Positions 60,959 through 64,000 of a stretch of DNA of 64,000 nt are shown one piece after another (within the stretch, counting starts at the first letter, position 1; each line of letters begins with the position of its first letter). The stretch is from Moanibacter sp965226025 (GTDB taxonomy: Bacteria > Verrucomicrobiota > Verrucomicrobiia > Opitutales > UBA2987). The stretch covers positions 496,001-560,000 of the forward strand of contig CBDDCD010000003.1 of the NCBI GenBank assembly GCA_965226025.1, given 5' to 3'. The position numbers and the translations under genes were made by a program. The notes below the pieces were generated by a model. That model worked only from the letters and a program-made list of their open reading frames with translations. It had not been told where the DNA came from and did no database searches.

Positions 60959-62017
60959 ATGGGACGATTTTATCGGAGAGTGATTCGCCCCCTTCTCTTT
61001 CGGCAGGATGCGGAACGGTCGCACCAACTAGCGGTCGCATGTTTGGAGGCATTGAGTAGGATTCCCACCCTCTGCCGAATACTGGAACGATACAATCTTC
61101 CTGACGGCGAAAATGAGGTGGAGGCGTTCGGTTTGGAATTTCCGAATGTGGTCGGGTTGGCAGCGGGTATGGACAAGGACGCCCGCTTCTGGCGTGCCGC
61201 AGGCGCCCTCGGTTTCGGCCATGTAGAGGTTGGATCGGTGACTTTCAGAAAGCAGGAGGGCAACCCACGCCCGCGTCTTTTTCGGTGTGCCCAGGAAGAG
61301 GCGATCATTAACAGGATGGGCTTTAACAATGATGGAGCGGAGGCCGTTGCCGGCCGCCTCAAGCGGACTGAAGAGTATGGGAAGCGACGGGTTCCACTCG
61401 GGGTGAATATCGGAATGTCGAAAGCGGTCGACATTGAGGACGCTGTTGGAGACTACGGCGCTGCTTTCGATCTTCTGTCTAAGCATGCCGATTTCGTAAC
61501 CATCAATGTCAGCAGTCCAAACACGCCGGAATTGCGCAAACTACAGGGCCAGAAGTATCTGGATGGGCTCTTGCGGGCTCTGCTTGATTCGGACCGGGAG
61601 CGTACCCGCAAAACTGGATGCCGACCGACTCCTCTATTGGTCAAGATTGCGCCGGACCTCAGCTATGTCGAGCTCGACCGCATTTTGGAGACCGTGTTGC
61701 GTTTGGAATTGAGCGGGATCGTGGCCACCAACACGACGGTGGAACGAGCCGGATCACTGCAGCGCTACAACCAGGCGGGCGGTGTCAGTGGTCGACCTCT
61801 TCATGGGAGATCGATTGAGCTCATAAAATACATCAGTCGATCAACCAACCGCAAACTAACGATTGTCGGAGTCGGTGGCATTCTTGACGCCGATACCGCG
61901 GCCGCGACGCTCGATGCCGGGGCGACGCTCATCCAGTTGTATACCGGTCTGGTCTACGGTGGTCCCTTCTTAGCGAAGGAGATTGTGGCGGAGCTCAGAT
62001 CAGGAAAGGGTTCTTGA
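60959..62017 (+). CDS. pyrD: Dihydroorotate dehydrogenase (quinone), class 2
   Basis: The membrane-associated enzyme (352 aa) that oxidises dihydroorotate to orotate, passing electrons to quinone. N-terminal helix for membrane contact (FYRRVIRPLLFRQDAERSHQLAV in outline), FMN-binding GLAAGMDKDA, GFGHVEVGSVT, NRMGFNNDG, catalytic Ser in INVSSPNTPELRKLQ, and GVGGI plus LYTGLVYGGP at the end. Its stop is 3 bases from the 3' end of the convergent tRNA-Leu. Confidence 0.97.
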   Translation: MGRFYRRVIRPLLFRQDAERSHQLAVACLEALSRIPTLCRILERYNLPDGENEVEAFGLEFPNVVGLAAGMDKDARFWRAAGALGFGHVEVGSVTFRKQEGNPRPRLFRCAQEEAIINRMGFNNDGAEAVAGRLKRTEEYGKRRVPLGVNIGMSKAVDIEDAVGDYGAAFDLLSKHADFVTINVSSPNTPELRKLQGQKYLDGLLRALLDSDRERTRKTGCRPTPLLVKIAPDLSYVELDRILETVLRLELSGIVATNTTVERAGSLQRYNQAGGVSGRPLHGRSIELIKYISRSTNRKLTIVGVGGILDADTAAATLDAGATLIQLYTGLVYGGPFLAKEIVAELRSGKGS

Positions 62018-62020
62018 AAT

Positions 62021-62105
62021 TGGTGCTCAGGAGGGGACTCGAACCCCTACACCTTTCGGCATACGCCCCTCAAGCGTACGTGTCTACCAATTCCACCACC
62101 TGAGC
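62021..62105 (-). tRNA. tRNA-Leu (anticodon GAG)
   Basis: On the minus strand: acceptor GCTCAGG/CCTGAGC, D arm with GGAATTGGTAGACAC, anticodon loop TTGAGGG (GAG) on stem TACGC/GCGTA, a long variable arm (TGCCGAAAGGTGT) typical of class II tRNAs, T arm AGGGGTTCGAGTCCCCT, discriminator A and encoded CCA. 85 bases. Reads CUC/CUU. Confidence 0.97.
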
Positions 62106-62127
62106 GTCGCTATAACAGACTAGAAAA

Positions 62128-62152
62128 CAAAACCGCATCGGATGCGGTTTTG
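62128..62152. terminator. Palindrome upstream of the tRNA-Leu gene
   Basis: CAAAACCGCATC (62128-62139) and GATGCGGTTTTG (62141-62152) are perfect 12-bp arms with one base between. The T run in the right arm could support termination for rightward transcription; it lies between divergent genes, so a regulatory role is as likely. Confidence 0.45.
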
Positions 62153-62155
62153 AGA

Positions 62156-62186
62156 TAGTCCGGGAATCTGTAAGATATCCGGACTA
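62156..62186. repeat. Second hairpin with a TCTGT-containing loop
   Basis: TAGTCCGG (62156-62163) and CCGGACTA (62179-62186) enclose GAATCTGTAAGATAT. The loop contains GAATCTGT, part of the dispersed repeat, so it may be a diverged copy. Confidence 0.45.
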
Positions 62187-62279
62187 AATGGCAGAAGTTG
62201 GACACTTTCAAGTGTTTATTTTGCGTAGACTTGATGCCACTGGAATCTTTAGTATCTCGGCTTCATTGAAGAGAAGGAG

Positions 62280-63845
62280 ATGGAGACAGAGGGTCCAGAA
62301 GATAACGATATTGAGCAGTCTCTTGCTGAAGAAGCGGAAGAGAAAGATATGTCGGAGGAGATAGCGGGTGAAGGGGTCAATCTCAGTTCTCTCAAGGAAT
62401 TGGAGATGGGTCCGGATTGGACTGCTCCGGGATACAAGGCGGGTCGATCCTTTGAGGGAAAGGGAGGATTTGAAAAGAGGCTGTCACCGTCTTCAAAGGG
62501 TGCTCCACGTCGTGAGAGAGGAGAGTGGAAGAGGGCCCGAGAAAAGGGAAAGGATCGGGATCGGAGGGATCGAAGGAGTACTCGTGTAGAAGAGAGACGG
62601 TATCCCTTAATCGATGAACTCGAGATAAGCTTCAATCCAGAGGAAAAGGCTTTTCGAGCATTAACGAGCGCAATTCGAGCAAATTGCAGAACCTATGAAC
62701 TCTTTGAGATTGCCCGCCTTATACTGGACAAGCCGGAGCGCTTTGTCGTGCTTGTTCGTTTATTGAAGAAGGCGGAACCGGAGGAGCGAGGATTCTTTAT
62801 TTCGGTTCCGGATGGCCTCCCTTTCGAGTCGGAAGCGGAAGTGACGGACTACGTACTGAGAAATTTTCTGGAGGATTTCTGCGAGGTTGAGTCGATCGAG
62901 GTGGAACCGCCGACCGGGGAATTTCCCATGGTGAATCGCTGCAGTCTGACGCGGGAAATTATCGGGCCTCCAAATTACCATCGCTATCAGGAATTGGAGA
63001 GGGCGCACATCACTGACCGACTTTCCCATCTTTCATTGGAGGCGGCGCGGTCGAAAATCGAGTCGGTGAAGGATCCGGAGACGATTGAGAATTGGGTGCG
63101 AAAAATGACTCAGCAGACCCGTTACAAAATGAAGGTCCCGGTTGATGGAGAAACTGTCGCCCCGGTGTTCGAAAGTTTCGAGAGTGCACGCCACCACGTA
63201 TTGACCCACCAGAAACAACGTGTATTCAGGATCTCTGTGGCGGCAAAATTCGAGGGGCGCGGTCTTGAGAAGCTGCCCGAAGGAAGCAACCTGCGGCAAT
63301 GTGTCGCTCTCGCGCTGGAGGAACAGAGGCGCTTTCCGCTCGTAACCGCGAACCGTCTGCGAGGCCGTCTCAAGAGGATAAAATTCGACGTATACAAGAG
63401 GGGATCGAGGGGCATCTCCTATACATGTGCCGTGAATCGCAAAATCCGCTCGTCCGACGATACCTTTGCAAAACCGGTTCAGGAGTTGATCGAATTCATC
63501 CAAGATCATCCTCAGATCCGAGCAACGGATCTGCCGCGGGAAATGCAAGAATCGAAAGGGGCTACGGATGCTGAGGCGGGGGCGAAGGAGGAGGAGGGAG
63601 CCAGAGGATTCGGTCAGATTAAACAGGATCTACACTGGCTCGTAGCCGAGGGCTATGTAGTAGAGTACAGTGATGGAAGGCTCGCCGCTGCTCCTCGGCG
63701 ACCAGCCCCGAGGGAGAGCTCCCAATCAACGGATAAGGAGGCCGGAGAAGCTTCTCTGACGGGAGAAGAAGCCGAGACGGAAGAAACCAAGGGGAAAAAG
63801 GAGGATTTATCCGAAGGGAAGGAAGTCGAGGAACCAATCGATTGA
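62280..63845 (+). CDS. Unknown 521-aa protein with disordered ends
   Basis: Not recognised. Residues 1-100 are low complexity, first acidic then very basic (KRAREKGKDRDRRDRRS). A folded middle (about 110-450) has several HTH- or winged-helix-like stretches: AFRALTSAIRANCRTYELFEIARLIL, a Cys-containing FCEVESIEVEPPTGEFPMVNRCSLT, and FAKPVQELIEFIQDHPQIRATDLPREM followed by GQIKQDLHWLVAEGYVVEYSDGRL, which resembles a winged-helix domain. The end (450-521) is again acidic. The combination suggests nucleic-acid binding. Start MET at 62280 follows GAAGGAG-like sequence. Confidence 0.75.
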   Translation: METEGPEDNDIEQSLAEEAEEKDMSEEIAGEGVNLSSLKELEMGPDWTAPGYKAGRSFEGKGGFEKRLSPSSKGAPRRERGEWKRAREKGKDRDRRDRRSTRVEERRYPLIDELEISFNPEEKAFRALTSAIRANCRTYELFEIARLILDKPERFVVLVRLLKKAEPEERGFFISVPDGLPFESEAEVTDYVLRNFLEDFCEVESIEVEPPTGEFPMVNRCSLTREIIGPPNYHRYQELERAHITDRLSHLSLEAARSKIESVKDPETIENWVRKMTQQTRYKMKVPVDGETVAPVFESFESARHHVLTHQKQRVFRISVAAKFEGRGLEKLPEGSNLRQCVALALEEQRRFPLVTANRLRGRLKRIKFDVYKRGSRGISYTCAVNRKIRSSDDTFAKPVQELIEFIQDHPQIRATDLPREMQESKGATDAEAGAKEEEGARGFGQIKQDLHWLVAEGYVVEYSDGRLAAAPRRPAPRESSQSTDKEAGEASLTGEEAETEETKGKKEDLSEGKEVEEPID

Positions 63846-64000
63846 ATCCACGACGATGAGATGATGCTGGTCGTGGGTCAGGCGAAGTTTGATTCGGCAG
63901 GCGTTATCGGGAAGTCGATTTCCCAGGTTTTCCGGCCACTCAATGGCAAGGCAATAAGGGGACCGAATAATATCCTCCAGGAGTAGATCGTCATACTGGG
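63807..64000 (-). CDS. tsaE: TsaE-like ATPase, C-terminal part (continues outside window)
   Basis: A minus-strand frame, open to the window edge, ending in TAA at 63807-63809; 64 codons visible. CLAIEWPENLGNRLPDNACRIKL matches the end of TsaE (YjeE), where a VIEWPE-type strand with catalytic or structural Glu/Trp precedes the LP...I-L pattern; TsaE is the ATPase partner in tRNA t6A synthesis. The 5' part with the P-loop is not here, so confidence is moderate. It overlaps the 3' end of the unknown 521-aa gene by 39 bases (convergent). Confidence 0.6.
   Translation of the reverse strand, partial: QYDDLLLEDIIRSPYCLAIEWPENLGNRLPDNACRIKLRLTHDQHHLIVVDSIDWFLDFLPFG

Overview
The window is a chromosomal segment of a GC-moderate, Gram-negative-type bacterium. 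Evidence for an outer membrane is a Wza-type SLBB lipoprotein, a beta-barrel gene with a signal peptide, and a LolA-like secreted protein. Gene order and protein character (long zinc-free uS14, uS11 and bL17 with charged extensions, an aa3-type oxidase whose subunit II carries a haem c domain, several small unrecognised conserved-looking proteins) suggest a member of the Verrucomicrobiota, possibly the Opitutae side. That placement is an inference from protein character only; there is no 16S gene in the window.

Layout. 1-16 kb: the fused str/S10/spc/alpha ribosomal cluster on the + strand, from the 3' end of fusA to rplQ. secY, map and rpoA are inside it; tuf, rpmD, adk, infA and rpmJ are absent from their usual places. 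16-24 kb: a small membrane zinc-ribbon protein, guaA, a LolA-like secreted protein, a hisD-hisC-hisB operon and gltA. 24-27.5 kb: a VC0807-type membrane protein divergent from a small ORF coupled to a NtrB/NtrC-like two-component pair. 27.5-34.6 kb: an exopolysaccharide locus in decay. An IS element with a perfect 6-bp target duplication splits a glycosyltransferase-like membrane protein, the following beta-barrel gene is frameshifted, and the Wzz/tyrosine-kinase gene has an in-frame TAG. 34.6-38 kb: tRNA-Gly(GCC), a hexapeptide-repeat transferase, an inositol-phosphatase-family protein, an exonuclease-like protein and two small proteins. 38-43 kb: gyrB-gyrA (minus). 43-54.5 kb: a complete cytochrome c oxidase biogenesis operon on the minus strand (ctaA, ctaB, DUF420, ctaC, ctaD, ctaE, ctaF, ctaG, then an SLC13 permease), divergent from a Sco copper chaperone and a secreted His-motif protein. 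54.5-64 kb: thrS and cysS (minus), hemB, an SLBB export lipoprotein, an acidic unknown with an AT-hook-like tail, pyrD, tRNA-Leu(GAG), an unknown 521-aa protein and the 3' end of a probable tsaE.

How the genes fit together: the oxidase operon carries structural subunits, haem O/A synthesis and assembly factors, with copper delivery encoded divergently; hemB, 4 kb away, supplies tetrapyrrole. The polysaccharide genes would form a Wzx/Wzy-like or synthase-dependent export machine, but three neighbouring genes are broken. Cutting across these regions is a family of short palindromic repeats (core CCGACAnnTTCCTA), mostly sitting at gene 3' ends. I did not find a convincing new defence or mobile system. 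The most interesting items are the repeat family, the serial decay of the polysaccharide locus, the charged ribosomal-protein extensions and a structured intergenic segment upstream of hisD.
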